Positions 24,990 through 34,759 of a DNA stretch of 52,112 nt are shown one piece after another. A model generated the notes under the pieces. It did not search any database. It was not told where the DNA came from and saw only the letters and a list, made by a program, of their open reading frames with translations. Origin of the DNA: Bacillota bacterium. Lineage in GTDB: Bacteria; Bacillota; Sulfobacillia; Symbiobacteriales; Symbiobacteriaceae. The position numbers and the translations under genes are program-made. How positions within the stretch are numbered: the first letter of the stretch is position 1; each line of letters starts with the position of its first letter. The stretch is from assembly GCA_023623185.1 (NCBI GenBank), contig JAMNXV010000162.1:1-52112 (forward strand), in the 5' to 3' direction.

Positions 24990-26351
24990 TCACAGCTTCT
25001 CCCGCCGTACCTTATCGCCCTCGCAGGTCAGCCGCAACGGCTTGCCTTCCACCTCTGTCTCCAGGTGCACCGGGCGCCCCCAGATCTGGTAGAGATACTG
25101 CATGGTTTTCTCGGCGTAGGGCAGATCGAGATCGCGCCCGTCGTGCTGGTGCCTGAGGAGCAGTTCCCGCCTCCCCTTATAGTCGCCGTCCTCCACCACA
25201 ATGTACGGGTGGCCGAAGTTGGTCATGGCGTCGCAAAGCGTGTCGCGCACCCGCTCCCACTGCTTGTCGGTAATCTTCCAGCTGTCATCCTGCAGCTCGT
25301 AGACGAACAGGTCCAGATCCCTGCACAGCTCTTCGGTGAGGTAGGAGCGCAGGAAGGAGACATCGTTCTCCATCTCGCGCACCTCGAAGATCTTGTCGCG
25401 TCCGAACCGCTTCTCGATGTCCTCGAAGATCTTCAGCCCCACGTAGTACGGGTTGATGCGCGTCTTTCCCGGCGTGCAGACGGCCGAGTGGAGCTTGCCG
25501 AACTCCACGAACTCCTCGTCGGTCAGATCCAGCTCCCGCATGATCCGCATATGCCAGTAGGAGGCCCAACCCTCGTTCATGATCTTGGTCTGCATCTGCG
25601 GCACGAAGTAGAGCGACTCCTCCCGCACGATCGCGATGATGTCACGCTGCCAGTCCTCCAGGTGATCCGCGTGCTCCAGCAGGAAGAGGAGCAGGTCCTT
25701 CTCCGGGGCAGGCGGCACCTTCCTGCGCGCGGGCCGCGCGGGCTTCGCCTTCTCCTTCCGGGCGTCGGTCTCTTCCCGGCGAAACAGGTCGGCGTACGGC
25801 GCCTCGCCCGAACTCTGGGGAACCTCCCGCTCGGGCGCCGGCGCCCCACGCCGGGGGAAGGGATCGATGTGGTCAGAGATGGAAAGCACGGCATCCAGGA
25901 AACGCTCGACCTCCAGGCTTCCTTCTTCGATGCCGTACTGACGAATGCGCTGCGCGTTCTGACTCACCGTCTCCAGCATCTGACGGTTGGTGGACGCGAA
26001 CCAGATGTTGTGCTTGAAGAAGTCGGTGTGGCCGAAGACGTGGGCCACCACGAACTTGTTGTGCAGAAGCGAGTTGGTCTCCAGCAGGAAGGCGTAGCTG
26101 GGGTTGGCGTTGATCACCAGCTCGTAGATCTTGCTGAGGCCGTAGTCGTAGGACGCCTTCATGCTGTAGTACGCCTTGCCGTGCGTCCAGTGGCTGAAGC
26201 GGCCGGGCAGCAGGTAGGCGCCGAACTCATAAAGGATGGTCGCCGGCACGATCTCAAAGTGGGTGGGGAACGGATCCAGGCCCAGCCGCCGCGCCGTCTC
26301 CCAGATCTCCCCGATCGCCTCTTCCAGGACCGGCAGGTCACGGTCTTCCAT
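24990..26351 (-). CDS. spoVR: SpoVR family protein
   Basis: The product is 453 residues, close to the usual SpoVR length. Typical segments are FEIVPATILYEFGAYLLPGRFSHW, NPSYAFLLETNSLLHNKFVVAHVFGHTDFFKHN and MNEGWASYWHMRIM. SpoVR is linked to spore cortex formation in Bacillus, and its homologue YcgB is found in non-sporulating stress responses; the biochemical activity is unknown. The ATG at 26351 has GGGAGGGAGGAG 8 bases upstream, so I prefer it to the frame beginning at 26387. It usually occurs with YhbH and the PrkA kinase. YhbH is about 10 kb away in this window and PrkA is absent. Confidence 0.93.
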   Translation of the reverse strand: MEDRDLPVLEEAIGEIWETARRLGLDPFPTHFEIVPATILYEFGAYLLPGRFSHWTHGKAYYSMKASYDYGLSKIYELVINANPSYAFLLETNSLLHNKFVVAHVFGHTDFFKHNIWFASTNRQMLETVSQNAQRIRQYGIEEGSLEVERFLDAVLSISDHIDPFPRRGAPAPEREVPQSSGEAPYADLFRREETDARKEKAKPARPARRKVPPAPEKDLLLFLLEHADHLEDWQRDIIAIVREESLYFVPQMQTKIMNEGWASYWHMRIMRELDLTDEEFVEFGKLHSAVCTPGKTRINPYYVGLKIFEDIEKRFGRDKIFEVREMENDVSFLRSYLTEELCRDLDLFVYELQDDSWKITDKQWERVRDTLCDAMTNFGHPYIVVEDGDYKGRRELLLRHQHDGRDLDLPYAEKTMQYLYQIWGRPVHLETEVEGKPLRLTCEGDKVRREKL

Positions 26352-26532
26352 AGGGCTGTCTCCTCCCTCCCGATGGGGTTCATACATCTTATGCCGGGCG
26401 GGAGGCCGAACAGCACTGTGGTTGCTACTCCTTGCCCCTGGCCGGGGGGGCCCGGGCGTTCAGCCCAGTCAGGCGCGAGTTGCAGCACACGGAGATCGTT
26501 GCGGCCAGGTTCGTCGAGCGAGTCTCATCCAG

Positions 26533-26561
26533 AAAAAGCCCGGCCACCGCAGTGGCCGGGC
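26533..26561 (-). terminator. Terminator of the first chemoreceptor gene
   Basis: A 10-bp perfect stem (GCCCGGCCAC/GTGGCCGGGC) with a CGCA loop, followed on the minus strand by TTTTT. It lies 20 bp after the stop codon. Confidence 0.88.
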
Positions 26562-26580
26562 CTTCGATTCCGCGTACACG

Positions 26581-28437
26581 CTACAGCTTGAACATCTCCA
26601 CCTGCGCCCGCAGCTCTCTGGCCGTCGCGGCCAGGCTCTGCGCCGAGGCAGCAATCTCCTCGGCCGTCGCGGTCAGCTCCTCCACCGAGGCCGACACTTC
26701 CTGCGCCGCGGCGGCGTTGCTCTGGGCCACCTCGGTGATGCGTGCCACAGCCTGCGTCACCTCGCCGGCGCCGGCGGCCATCTCCTCGGTGGCTGCCGTG
26801 TTCTCCTCCGTCAGCGCAGCCAGGTCGTTGAAGGTCTGCAGAACCCGCTCGGAGTCCTGCTTCACCTGGGCGGCAGCCTGCGCAATTCCGCTCACCCGCT
26901 CGGCCGCCTCGTTCAGGGTGGCCATGATCTCCGACAGGGCCGAACCCGCTTCCGCGGCCATCTGGTTGCCCTGGGTGGCCCGCTCCGTCCCCTCCTCCAC
27001 CGCCTGAACCGCCTCTGCGGTGCCGACCTGAATCTGCTGAATCAGCACGCTGATCTCCTGGGTGGATGCCGCCGACTGCTCCGCCAGCTTGCGCACCTCC
27101 TCGGCCACCACAGCGAAGCCGCGGCCGTGCTCTCCGGCCCGGGCCGCCTCAATCGCGGCGTTGAGCGCGAGCAGGTTGGTCTGTTCGGCGATGCTGGAGA
27201 TGACCTCGGTAATGGCGCTGATCTGCCCGGAGAACCGCTCCAGCTCCCTGATCCGCTCCGCCGTGCGCATGGAGGCCTCGCCGATGTCGGCGATCTCCCG
27301 GAGCGTCCGGTTCAGCACCCGGCCTCCGGCCTCCGCCCGCTCCAGGGCCGTGGCGGCCCGCTCCGCGGTCCTGGTGGCCACCTCCACCATCTCATCCAGG
27401 TGCTGCGCCATCTCGTGGAGGAGCGTGGAGGCATCCTGCACCTCCACCGCCGAGCGGGTGGCGCCTGCGGCAATCTGCTGAATCGCTTCCTTCAGCTGCG
27501 CCATCGTCCCGTTGGCCTGGGCCGTGGCGCTCGCCTGCTCGGATGCGCCCTCAGCCACCTGCGCGATGGCCTGCGCGGAGCCTGAGGCGGCCTGCGCCGA
27601 GGATTCCGCGGCGGACGAGAGCTCCTGCGAGGCGCTCAGCACACTCTCAGTGCTGACGCTTACCCGCTGCAGCATCGACCGCATACTGGCCAGCATACGG
27701 TTGAAGGCCTGGGCCATATCGCCCAGCTCATCGCGGTTCTTCACCGAAAGGGGCTCAACCGTGAGGTCGCCTTCTGCCATGCGCGCGGCATGGCTGGCGA
27801 TCGCCCGGACCGGGATGGCCACTTGCCTGCCCATCGTGAGCGCGATGACCACACCGCCCACCGCCGCGACCACAGCCGCCACACCCATAATCATCCGGGC
27901 CTGGAGGTCTGCCTGCTGGACTCGCTGCCGGGTCTCGAGGGCGTACCTGTCTCCCAGCGCGATCAGATCCTCGACGGCGGTGAGAAACCGGCTGCGCAAC
28001 TGGGGCAGGGTGCTCGAGACCATCGACTCCACCACGCCGGGCGACAGCGTCTGCTGGCCGAACAGCAGGACGGCCGTGGCCTGGTAAGCATCCTTGCTTT
28101 CCCGGACCCGCTGGAGGATTTCCTCGCTCTCTGCCGTCTGCAGCATTTCCGCCATGTCAGCCAGAACCGCCTCCAGCTGCGCGGCAGCCTCCTCGTATTG
28201 CGCCTCGTAGGCGCGATCTGACGTCAGCAGGTATCCATTCAATGCTCTGGCCTGATCCGTCATCAGCAGCTGAACCATTCGGCCCTGAAGCTGCATCTGC
28301 TGGATGCGCCCCGAAAGGTCCTCGTATTGCGCCACAACCTCGTTGAGGCCGACAAAACCTGCGGCCGTCACACCCGCCAGAAGGATCACGATGGATAAGA
28401 ATCCGGCGAGCAGCTTATTTTGGACACTGAACTTCAC
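26581..28437 (-). CDS. Methyl-accepting chemotaxis protein
   Basis: The product is 618 residues. One membrane helix near the N-terminus (about residues 8-28) and another around residue 200 bracket a helical extracellular sensor of about 160 residues (four-helix-bundle type). A HAMP domain and a long cytoplasmic signalling domain follow. The hairpin tip [28 protein letters not shown] is intact and binds CheA and CheW. Ala/Glu/Gln-rich heptads with adaptation sites flank it. The receptor reports an external signal to a chemotaxis pathway encoded elsewhere. GTG at 28437 has GAGGAGGG 7 bases upstream; the frame from 28458 would place the start before that site. Confidence 0.92.
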   Translation of the reverse strand: MKFSVQNKLLAGFLSIVILLAGVTAAGFVGLNEVVAQYEDLSGRIQQMQLQGRMVQLLMTDQARALNGYLLTSDRAYEAQYEEAAAQLEAVLADMAEMLQTAESEEILQRVRESKDAYQATAVLLFGQQTLSPGVVESMVSSTLPQLRSRFLTAVEDLIALGDRYALETRQRVQQADLQARMIMGVAAVVAAVGGVVIALTMGRQVAIPVRAIASHAARMAEGDLTVEPLSVKNRDELGDMAQAFNRMLASMRSMLQRVSVSTESVLSASQELSSAAESSAQAASGSAQAIAQVAEGASEQASATAQANGTMAQLKEAIQQIAAGATRSAVEVQDASTLLHEMAQHLDEMVEVATRTAERAATALERAEAGGRVLNRTLREIADIGEASMRTAERIRELERFSGQISAITEVISSIAEQTNLLALNAAIEAARAGEHGRGFAVVAEEVRKLAEQSAASTQEISVLIQQIQVGTAEAVQAVEEGTERATQGNQMAAEAGSALSEIMATLNEAAERVSGIAQAAAQVKQDSERVLQTFNDLAALTEENTAATEEMAAGAGEVTQAVARITEVAQSNAAAAQEVSASVEELTATAEEIAASAQSLAATARELRAQVEMFKL

Positions 28438-28631
28438 TGTGAAACCCTCCTCAGCCACCGCCGATGCCCCACCATACTTCTAAATAAGGTATCATAACGC
28501 CACCTGAATGTTCAAGCATGTGCGCATTATGATATGTTAGAACATAAAATCTGCCATTCGTGAATATTTTCACCTGCTGCCCCGGCTTCCCCCTCCCCAG
28601 CGCTGGTCGAGGCGCCCCCCCATTGGAGAAG

Positions 28632-28655
28632 GCCCGACGGGCCGTCCCGTCGGGC
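28632..28655 (-). terminator. Hairpin after the second chemoreceptor gene
   Basis: A 10-bp perfect stem (GCCCGACGGG/CCCGTCGGGC) with a CCGT loop, followed on the minus strand by a weak CTTCTCC. It probably terminates the upstream chemoreceptor transcript. Confidence 0.65.
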
Positions 28656-28687
28656 GCTCGGCGTCAGCGGAGGTTCAAACAGTAGGG

Positions 28688-30556
28688 TCACACCTGGAAC
28701 CGTTCGACCTTGCTCTGCAGTTCCCGCGCAGTATCGGCCAGGCTTCTGGCCAGCGAGGCCACCTGCTCGGATGCGGCGGTCAGTTCCTCCACGGCAGCCG
28801 ACACCTGCTGCGACACGGCAGCGTTCTCCTCGGAAACCCGCGCGATCAGGTTGACGGATTCGGTCACCTGGCCCACGCCGGCCGCCATCTCCGCGCTGGC
28901 GGCCGTGTTCTCCTCGGTCAGGGCCGCCACGTCGTTGAAGGTCTGTACGGCCCGGGCGGCGGAGCGCTTGACCAGGCCGGCCTTCCTGGCGATTTCGTCC
29001 ATTTCCGCGGCCGTCTGCCGTGCGACCGTCAGCAACTCGCGCAGGGCCTCGCCCGCCTGGGCCGCCAGCTGGTTGCCCGCAGCGACGCGCTGGGTGCCGG
29101 CATCCATCGCCTCCACGGCTGCGGCCGTGCCCTGCTGGATGTTGCGGATCAGCTCGGTGATCTCCTGCGCCGACGCAGCAGACTGCTCGGCCAGCTTTCG
29201 CACCTCGTCGGCCACCACGGCGAAGCCGCGGCCATGCTCGCCGGCCCGCGCGGCCTCAATGGCCGCGTTCAGGGCCAGCAGGTTGGTCTGATCCGCAATG
29301 CCCGAGATCACGTCGGTGATCGCGCCGATCTGCCCGGAGTACCGTTCCAGGGCCTTGATGCGCTCGGCGGAGGCGACCACCATCCGGCCGATCTCCTGAA
29401 GCTCCTGCAGCGTGCGCTCCACCACGTGGGCGCCTGCCTGTGCCCGCTCCACGGCCCGGCCCGATGCCTCGGCCGTACCGGCTGCCGTCCCCGCCATGTC
29501 GTCCAGCGCGCGGGCCATCTCGCCCAGCAGGTTGGCGGCCTCCTGCACCTCCGCGGCGGATCTGCTGGCGCCGGCAGCGATCTGCTGAATGGCCTGCTGA
29601 AGCTGCGCGGCGGTGGCATTCACCTCGGCCGTGCGGGTCGCCTGCTCGGATGCCCCGGCGGCCACCTGCGCGATGGCCTGGGACGAGCCCGACGCTGCGC
29701 CGGCGGCCTGGTCGGACGCCGCGGCCAGCTGCCGGGAGGCCTCCAGGAGCGACCGCGAAGTGGCGCTCACCCCGTGCACCACACCCCGCAGGCTCAGCAG
29801 CATCTCGTTGAAGGCCCGGGTCGTGTCGCCGATCTCGTCCCTCGTGGTCACCGGGAGCGGCTCCATCCTGAGGTTGCCGTCCGCGATCGCGGAGGCAGCC
29901 GCCGCCAGACTGCGGATGGGGCGGACCAGGGTACCGGCCAGCGCACGGGCGACCACGATGCCGACGATCACCGCGAGCGCGGCGGCGCCCACGATGATCG
30001 CCCTGGCCTGCGCAGCGGTCTCGCGCATGGCGGTCAGGCCCCGGGCGGCGTCCTCCTCCATGGCCGACACGATCCGCTCGGCCTCCTCAATCGTCCAGCT
30101 GATGCTGGGAATCAGCTCGGCTTCCAGAACGGCGATGGCCTGCCCCTGGTTGCCGTCCAGAGTGTGCTTCTGAATGCGGCCGACGAGCTGGCGGTGCTCC
30201 TCCTGCTTCTGCTGGAGCGCTTTCAGCTGGTCCCGCAGTTCGTCATCGGGGGCCAGGTTCATCATGTGGTCCAGCGTGGCCGTGAGGCTCTGATAGATCT
30301 CGTCCAGGCTGTCCAGGTCCTGCTGCCGGGAGAACATGATGTAGTTGCGAACATGGATGGCCTGGCGCATCGTATCCGCCCGAACGGCCTGGCTGCTCCG
30401 GGCCAGCTCCTCCAGCCGGCCCGAATGGTCCAGATCCGCCAGGACCCGACCGATGGACAGGTGGCTCAGCATACCGACGATCGCGAGGAAGACAATGAGC
30501 ACCGCAGGCGAGGTGAGCATCTTGATGAGGATACTGACGCGCATCTTCGGCCGCAT
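28688..30556 (-). CDS. Methyl-accepting chemotaxis protein
   Basis: The product is 622 residues with the same architecture as its downstream neighbour. The N-terminal helix is at about residues 8-30, the helical outer sensor ends with a second helix near residue 190, and HAMP plus a signalling domain follow with the intact [31 protein letters not shown] tip. The sensor sequence differs, including [20 protein letters not shown], so the ligand is probably different. The ATG at 30556 has GGGGAGG 7 bases upstream; the 30622 start adds residues with no such site. About 250 bp with a hairpin separate it from the first receptor, so separate transcripts are likely. Confidence 0.92.
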   Translation of the reverse strand: MRPKMRVSILIKMLTSPAVLIVFLAIVGMLSHLSIGRVLADLDHSGRLEELARSSQAVRADTMRQAIHVRNYIMFSRQQDLDSLDEIYQSLTATLDHMMNLAPDDELRDQLKALQQKQEEHRQLVGRIQKHTLDGNQGQAIAVLEAELIPSISWTIEEAERIVSAMEEDAARGLTAMRETAAQARAIIVGAAALAVIVGIVVARALAGTLVRPIRSLAAAASAIADGNLRMEPLPVTTRDEIGDTTRAFNEMLLSLRGVVHGVSATSRSLLEASRQLAAASDQAAGAASGSSQAIAQVAAGASEQATRTAEVNATAAQLQQAIQQIAAGASRSAAEVQEAANLLGEMARALDDMAGTAAGTAEASGRAVERAQAGAHVVERTLQELQEIGRMVVASAERIKALERYSGQIGAITDVISGIADQTNLLALNAAIEAARAGEHGRGFAVVADEVRKLAEQSAASAQEITELIRNIQQGTAAAVEAMDAGTQRVAAGNQLAAQAGEALRELLTVARQTAAEMDEIARKAGLVKRSAARAVQTFNDVAALTEENTAASAEMAAGVGQVTESVNLIARVSEENAAVSQQVSAAVEELTAASEQVASLARSLADTARELQSKVERFQV

Positions 30557-30743
30557 GGATGAACCTCCCCGAGTAGCGACCAGGCTGAAGCAGGTTGCCA
30601 CATCAATCCGCCTGAAATGCACGGTCTATTCCTTTAACATCAGTGTATGAATGAAGAGTTACAAACGAGTAACAGCGCGCCTCCGGTGCCCCGTGCGGTC
30701 GCGGTACCGCCATCACGGCAGCCACTGACCGGCCCCCTGCCAT

Positions 30744-30887
30744 TCAGCGATGCGCCAGGTTTGCCACACACTCCGTCCCGTCCGCTGCAATCGCCTGCGG
30801 CGCCCCTAGCAGGGCGACCACCTCGTCCGCGCACTGGCCAACCGCCGCGCCGGCGCCGGTGCGGCCCAGGCTTCTGCCACGATCCAT
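30744..30887 (-). CDS. Possible small protein, 47 residues
   Basis: A 47-residue ORF starts at the ATG at 30887 with GAAGGTGG about 7 bases upstream. It begins MDRGRSLGRTG and ends ADGTECVANLAHR, with two cysteines and no membrane segment. An AT-rich patch with TATAAT (minus strand) lies about 50 bp before it, which could be its promoter. I do not recognise it, and composition alone cannot prove it is translated. Confidence 0.3.
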   Translation of the reverse strand: MDRGRSLGRTGAGAAVGQCADEVVALLGAPQAIAADGTECVANLAHR

Positions 30888-30920
30888 CCTAACCCCACCT
30901 TCACTCGGCTCAGGCGTATT

Positions 30921-30942
30921 ATGTATGAAGTGTATTATACAT
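30921..30942 (-). promoter_or_regulatory. AT-rich palindrome overlapping a -10-like TATAAT
   Basis: TGTATTATACA (30931-30941) is a perfect 11-bp palindrome, and ATGTAT/ATACAT form an outer inverted repeat (30921-30942). On the minus strand it contains TATAAT. A TTGAAA lies upstream, but only 13 bp away, too short for a standard promoter. An operator is possible. Confidence 0.35.
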
Positions 30943-30978
30943 CTGAACATAGTTTCAACGCATTCGCTCCACGATAAG

Positions 30979-30999
30979 CCCGCCCGGTTGTCGGGCGGG
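30979..30999 (-). terminator. Terminator after the aldehyde dehydrogenase gene
   Basis: An 8-bp stem (CCCGCCCG/CGGGCGGG) with a GTTGT loop, followed on the minus strand by CTTAT. It sits 18 bp past the stop. Confidence 0.65.
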
Positions 31000-31016
31000 T
31001 GACATGACACTATGCC

Positions 31017-32471
31017 CTAACCATCGAGGACGACCGAGAGGTACTTGTACTCCAGGTAATCATCCAGTCCGTGGCGGCCCCCTTCGCGCCCCACGCCGCT
31101 CTCCTTGATGCCCCCGAAGGGCGCCTGCGGCACCGCCAGCAGGGAGTCGTTCACGGCCACCATCCCGTACTCCAGCGCCTCGCTGACCCGCACGGTGCGG
31201 CCGAGGTTGCGCGTGAAGATGTAGGCGGCCAGGCCGTAGTTGGTGTCGTTGGCCCGCCGGATCACCTCGTCCTCGTTGCGGAACGTCATGATCGGCGCGA
31301 CCGGGCCGAAGGTCTCCTCCCGCACGATCCGCATGTCATCGCTGACCTGATCAAGCAGCGTAGGCGCGTAGAAGAAGCCCCGGTCGAAGGCCGGCCCGCT
31401 CATCCGGTGGCCGCCGGTCAGCACTCTGGCCCCCCTGCGGCGGGCGTCGCTGACGTGTTCCTCTACCTTTATGAATGCGGCCTCGTCGATGAGCGGTCCC
31501 ACGCTGGTGCCGTCCTCCAGGCCGTTGCCCACCCGCAGACGGCGGACGGCCTCCACCAGCCGCTCGGCGAAGGCGTCGGCCACGGACTCCTGCACGTAGA
31601 TGCGGTTGGCGCAGATGCAGGTCTGCCCGGCGTTGCGGAACTTGCTGATCACGGCGCCCTGCACCGCCGCGTCGAGGTCGGCATCCTCGAAGACGATGAA
31701 GGGGGCGTGCCCGCCCAGCTCCATGCTCACGCGCTTCATCTGCGCAGCCGCGCCCTGCGCCAGGTACTTGCCCACCTCGGTGGAGCCGGTGAACGAGATC
31801 TTCCGGACGAGCTGGTTCGACAGGAACTCCCGGCCCACGGCCGCAGGGTCCCGGGTTGTCACGACGTTGACCACGCCCGGCGGAAGGCCGGCCTCCTGGA
31901 TGATCTCCGCGATGAGCAGCGCGCTCAGCGGGGTCTGCTCTGCCGGCTTCAGGACGACCGTGCAGCCGGCCGCCAGCGCCGGCGCGATCTTCCGGGTGAC
32001 CATGGAGGACGGGAAGTTCCAGGGCGTGATCGCCGCGACGACGCCGACCGGCTGCCGGAGCACCCAGATGCGGGTCCGCCGGGACGAACTGGGAATGACC
32101 TCGCCGTAAACGCGCCGGGTCTCCTCGGCATACCAGTTCAGGTACTCCGCGCCGTTCAGCACCTCTCCCCTGGCCTCGGCCAGGGGCTTTCCGTTCTCCT
32201 CGGTCAGCACGCGGGCCAGCCGCTCGACGTTCCGCACGATCAGGTCGTATACCTTGCGCATGTACCGGGCCCGCACGTGTGCAGGCAGAGACGACCACCC
32301 GGCAAAGGCGCCGTGGGCGGCCTCGATCGCCGCCCGGGCATCCTCGGCACCGGCATCGGGAACGGTGGCCACCACTTCACCGGTGGCGGGATTGGTCACT
32401 TCAAACCGCTGCCCGCCCGCTGCGTCGCGCCATTCGCCGCCGATGTACAGCCGGAAGCTTCCTGCGGACAT
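31017..32471 (-). CDS. Succinate-semialdehyde dehydrogenase-like aldehyde dehydrogenase
   Basis: The product is 484 residues, normal for the family. The catalytic cysteine is in NAGQTCICANRIYVQ, a form typical of succinate-semialdehyde dehydrogenases. The general-base glutamate is in MELGGHAPFIVFED, and the cofactor-binding TPWNFP and GSTEVGK segments are present. It oxidises an aldehyde, most likely succinate semialdehyde, with NAD(P)+. No GABA transaminase or other partner lies next to it, so the physiological substrate is inferred from family alone. ATG at 32471 has GAGGAGGGG upstream; the longer frame to 32528 is rejected. It is divergent from the beta-lactamase-like gene. Confidence 0.92.
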   Translation of the reverse strand: MSAGSFRLYIGGEWRDAAGGQRFEVTNPATGEVVATVPDAGAEDARAAIEAAHGAFAGWSSLPAHVRARYMRKVYDLIVRNVERLARVLTEENGKPLAEARGEVLNGAEYLNWYAEETRRVYGEVIPSSSRRTRIWVLRQPVGVVAAITPWNFPSSMVTRKIAPALAAGCTVVLKPAEQTPLSALLIAEIIQEAGLPPGVVNVVTTRDPAAVGREFLSNQLVRKISFTGSTEVGKYLAQGAAAQMKRVSMELGGHAPFIVFEDADLDAAVQGAVISKFRNAGQTCICANRIYVQESVADAFAERLVEAVRRLRVGNGLEDGTSVGPLIDEAAFIKVEEHVSDARRRGARVLTGGHRMSGPAFDRGFFYAPTLLDQVSDDMRIVREETFGPVAPIMTFRNEDEVIRRANDTNYGLAAYIFTRNLGRTVRVSEALEYGMVAVNDSLLAVPQAPFGGIKESGVGREGGRHGLDDYLEYKYLSVVLDG

Positions 32472-32626
32472 CTGTTTACCCCTCCTCATCGTCGCGCTAA
32501 TCATACGATTCGGGGGCGCTCGTGTCAACGCAGTTGCACTCGGCGCCTGTTGCTCTCTGCCGCGCGGTTTCGTAACTTTCGTCCGCCCACATCGTTATTA
32601 TTCACGGACGAAGGAGCGTGACAGAC

Positions 32627-33559
32627 GTGCGCACCCGAACCCTAGTGTGGGCACTGCTGACCATGCTTGCCCTCGTGACGCTGCCGGCTCCGGCGGCAGC
32701 ACAGACGATGGTTTATCCACCCGCCATCGCCGCGGGCCCGGTCCCATACGAGCGCATCGCCGAGGCCGTGAACCGGGCCATGGCGGACTTCCCCGGGGAG
32801 TACAGCATCGCGCTGGAAGACCTCTCCACGGGACAGCTGTGGCTCCATAACGCCGACAGGCTCTACCACCCGGCCAGCACGCTGAAACTCCCCGTGGCCC
32901 TGTACGCCCTGGAGCAGTACCGGGCGGGCAACATCAGCTGGCAGGACCTCATCGAATACACCCCCGCAGACTACGAGACGCCGGGCGCAGGCGCGTTCGA
33001 AACGGCTGAGTTCGGCGAGCTTTATCCCATCGAAGACCTGGTTAACCGGTCGCTGATCTACAGCAACAACGTCGCCGTCAACATGCTGGGGCGGCACTTC
33101 GGATGGGGGAACATCGTGCTCTGGACAGAGACCATTGGGGGCCGCCTGGTTCACGAAAACCGGCTCCCGCGCGCCAGCGCCGTGACCGTGCTGCACTGGT
33201 GGAAACATCTTCACCGCCTGTCGCAGGAAGACCCCGATATGGCGGACCTGATCGTCGGGCCGCTCCGGGAGGTGACCTACCGGGGGCGGATCACCGCGGG
33301 CCTGCCGCAGGGCGTGCCCCACCTGCACAAGTACGGCTCCTACGACGGCAACTACCACGACTCGGGCATCGTCTACACCACCCGGCCATACGTCCTGGTC
33401 GTGCTCACAGGCGGCGCGCCGGTGGAAGAAGCCGATGCGGCGATCGCCCGGGTCTCGGCTGAGATTTACCGGGTGATGGCCGGACCGCCATCCATATCGC
33501 CAGCTGTGCTTCGATCTATTGAGGCGCTGGCAAGTTACGCGGGGCCTGCCGAGCTCTAG
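32627..33559 (+). CDS. Secreted class A beta-lactamase-like serine hydrolase
   Basis: The product is 310 residues. A signal peptide with an AAA-Q cleavage-like end (about residue 25) precedes a penicillin-binding fold. Active-site motifs are S84-T-L-K87, the S-x-N element S146-N-N148 and the third-box K-Y-G in HKYGSYDG, where class A enzymes usually have K-T-G or K-S-G. It may hydrolyse beta-lactams or be a related peptidoglycan-linked hydrolase; the changed third box makes classical resistance uncertain. GTG at 32627 is chosen because AAGGAG is ten bases upstream, whereas the GTG at 32618 is almost adjacent to it. Confidence 0.82.
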   Translation: MRTRTLVWALLTMLALVTLPAPAAAQTMVYPPAIAAGPVPYERIAEAVNRAMADFPGEYSIALEDLSTGQLWLHNADRLYHPASTLKLPVALYALEQYRAGNISWQDLIEYTPADYETPGAGAFETAEFGELYPIEDLVNRSLIYSNNVAVNMLGRHFGWGNIVLWTETIGGRLVHENRLPRASAVTVLHWWKHLHRLSQEDPDMADLIVGPLREVTYRGRITAGLPQGVPHLHKYGSYDGNYHDSGIVYTTRPYVLVVLTGGAPVEEADAAIARVSAEIYRVMAGPPSISPAVLRSIEALASYAGPAEL

Positions 33560-33581
33560 ACCCCACGCTCGGCACGGCCCC
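33541..33581 (+). terminator. Terminator overlapping the end of the beta-lactamase-like gene
   Basis: GGGGCC-T-GCCGAGC (33541-33554) pairs with GCTCGGC-AC-GGCCCC (33567-33581), interrupted by a small internal loop. CTCATCTTTC follows. The left arm lies inside the last codons. Confidence 0.6.
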
Positions 33582-33615
33582 TCATCTTTCACGCACTTCC
33601 TGGCTCCCCGCACGA

Positions 33616-34029
33616 TCACGGCCGGGGCCGGAACTTGAAACCGTAGCGAACAACCCCTTCCTGAACGTAAAGCCGCCGGATCACCGCCTCCACCGGCGTT
33701 CCGATGGGCGGCAGGGATGCAAAGCCGGTCAGCTGCGCCGTAATCCTCGGCCCCTCCGCGAGGGAGACGATCGCCACGAAATAGCCGCCGTCGGCGCGAA
33801 CCTGGTCCGTAAACTCGGGCGGGGCGCCCGCCGGCGCGATCTCGGTCACGGCCTCGATCACACCCCGGCCGCTCAACGGCAACGGCTCCAGCTCTGTTCC
33901 CCGGCAGCGGGGACAGACGGCCAGCGGCGGGAAGTGCACGGCCGCGCAGGCAGCGCAGCGCCGCCCCTCGAGCCGGAGCCGCTGTGGAAGCGAGCGCCGG
34001 TACATGGGGACCGATACGTGTGCGCCCAT
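33616..34029 (-). CDS. DUF35 OB-fold/zinc-ribbon acyl-CoA-associated protein
   Basis: The product is 137 residues. An N-terminal rubredoxin-like zinc ribbon (CAAC and CPRC) is followed by an OB-fold segment with GRGVIEAVTEI and FVAIVSLAEGPRITAQL. In archaeal mevalonate operons and in the PhlACB complex, DUF35 proteins bridge a thiolase and an HMG-CoA-synthase-like partner and help pass the acyl intermediate. Here the ATG at 34029 lies just after the stop of the HMGCS-like gene, with GGGAGG upstream, so the three are one operon. Both cysteine pairs are intact. It would be expected to scaffold the two neighbours. Confidence 0.85.
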   Translation of the reverse strand: MGAHVSVPMYRRSLPQRLRLEGRRCAACAAVHFPPLAVCPRCRGTELEPLPLSGRGVIEAVTEIAPAGAPPEFTDQVRADGGYFVAIVSLAEGPRITAQLTGFASLPPIGTPVEAVIRRLYVQEGVVRYGFKFRPRP

Positions 34030-34030
34030 C

Positions 34031-34759
34031 CTAGGCGCCTCCCTTCTGCACCAGCAGCGCATCTGCAGCGCTGCCGGCGCCGTAGCTCACCAGGAGGATC
34101 CGCTGACCCGGCCTCGCCTGCTCCAGCGCAGCGGACAGCGCGACCAGCGGTCCGGCGGCCCCGGCGTCCGTCGGCGCCTGCACGGCAGTGCGAAAGCCGA
34201 GGTGCGCAGCCGCCCTGCGCGCAAGCCTGGGCTGCGGCGGGTTCAAGGCCAGCCAGTCGGCCTGGAGGCCGCGCGCCGCCACGGCCACCAGGTCGAGGTA
34301 GGCCGCCTCCGCATAGCCCGGGACCGCCACATCGCGGACGCCTCGTTCTCCCGCGGGCGTGAACTCCAGCCCCGGGTACTCCGCCAGGGCGCTCTGCGCC
34401 GCCAGAATCGTCGTCCCGGCCGCGCTCCTGCCCTCCAGCAGCAGCGCGGCGGCCCCGTACCGCCCATCGGCGGCCAGCACCAGCCCCGTGCCCAGGGCCC
34501 GGATCGCCTCGGTGGCCGCCCGGGCGGACGTGGTGCACTCCAGGCAGAAGGTGGAGTGCGGCAGGTCCAGGGCCTCCGCCACCAGCCCGGCCTGCACTCG
34601 CCGGCTGTAGGGAAGGGACAGTGAAGCGATGGCCAGCCGGTCCGGCCTCTGGCCGTCCCGCAGGATGCGCCGGCCAGCCTCGAGCATCAGCGTGAGGGCA
34701 TCCTCGTCCCACGCGGGCCGGCCGGAGGTGTGCACGGAGAGGCGCAGTGCGATGGCCAT
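34031..34759 (-). CDS. Short HMG-CoA synthase-like protein lacking the usual catalytic histidine
   Basis: The product is 242 residues, about 100 short of archaeal HMG-CoA synthase. Family-like segments are VAEALDLPHSTFCLECTTSA, in which Cys75 aligns with the nucleophile, then ALGTGLVLAADGRYGAAA and a final RILLVSYGAGSAADALLV. In the segment that normally reads H-Q-P-N the sequence is LALNPPQPR, so the acyl-transfer histidine is Asn. The N-terminal strands also appear shortened. It is translationally coupled to the thiolase (TAATG) and precedes DUF35. It could be a non-catalytic or altered-specificity partner; a decayed gene is possible but the frame is open. Confidence 0.7.
   Translation of the reverse strand: MAIALRLSVHTSGRPAWDEDALTLMLEAGRRILRDGQRPDRLAIASLSLPYSRRVQAGLVAEALDLPHSTFCLECTTSARAATEAIRALGTGLVLAADGRYGAAALLLEGRSAAGTTILAAQSALAEYPGLEFTPAGERGVRDVAVPGYAEAAYLDLVAVAARGLQADWLALNPPQPRLARRAAAHLGFRTAVQAPTDAGAAGPLVALSAALEQARPGQRILLVSYGAGSAADALLVQKGGA

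Larger units (their letters stand above)
30557..31016. other. Intergenic region with a possible small ORF and an AT-rich dyad
   Basis: This 460-bp gap separates the second chemoreceptor from the aldehyde dehydrogenase, both on the minus strand. It holds one weak small-ORF candidate, an AT-rich palindrome and the dehydrogenase terminator, each listed separately. The chemoreceptor promoter is probably around 30600-30660, which is AT-rich, but no confident hexamer pair was found. In particular I see no sigma-D-type TAAA/GCCGATAA pair. Confidence 0.4.
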
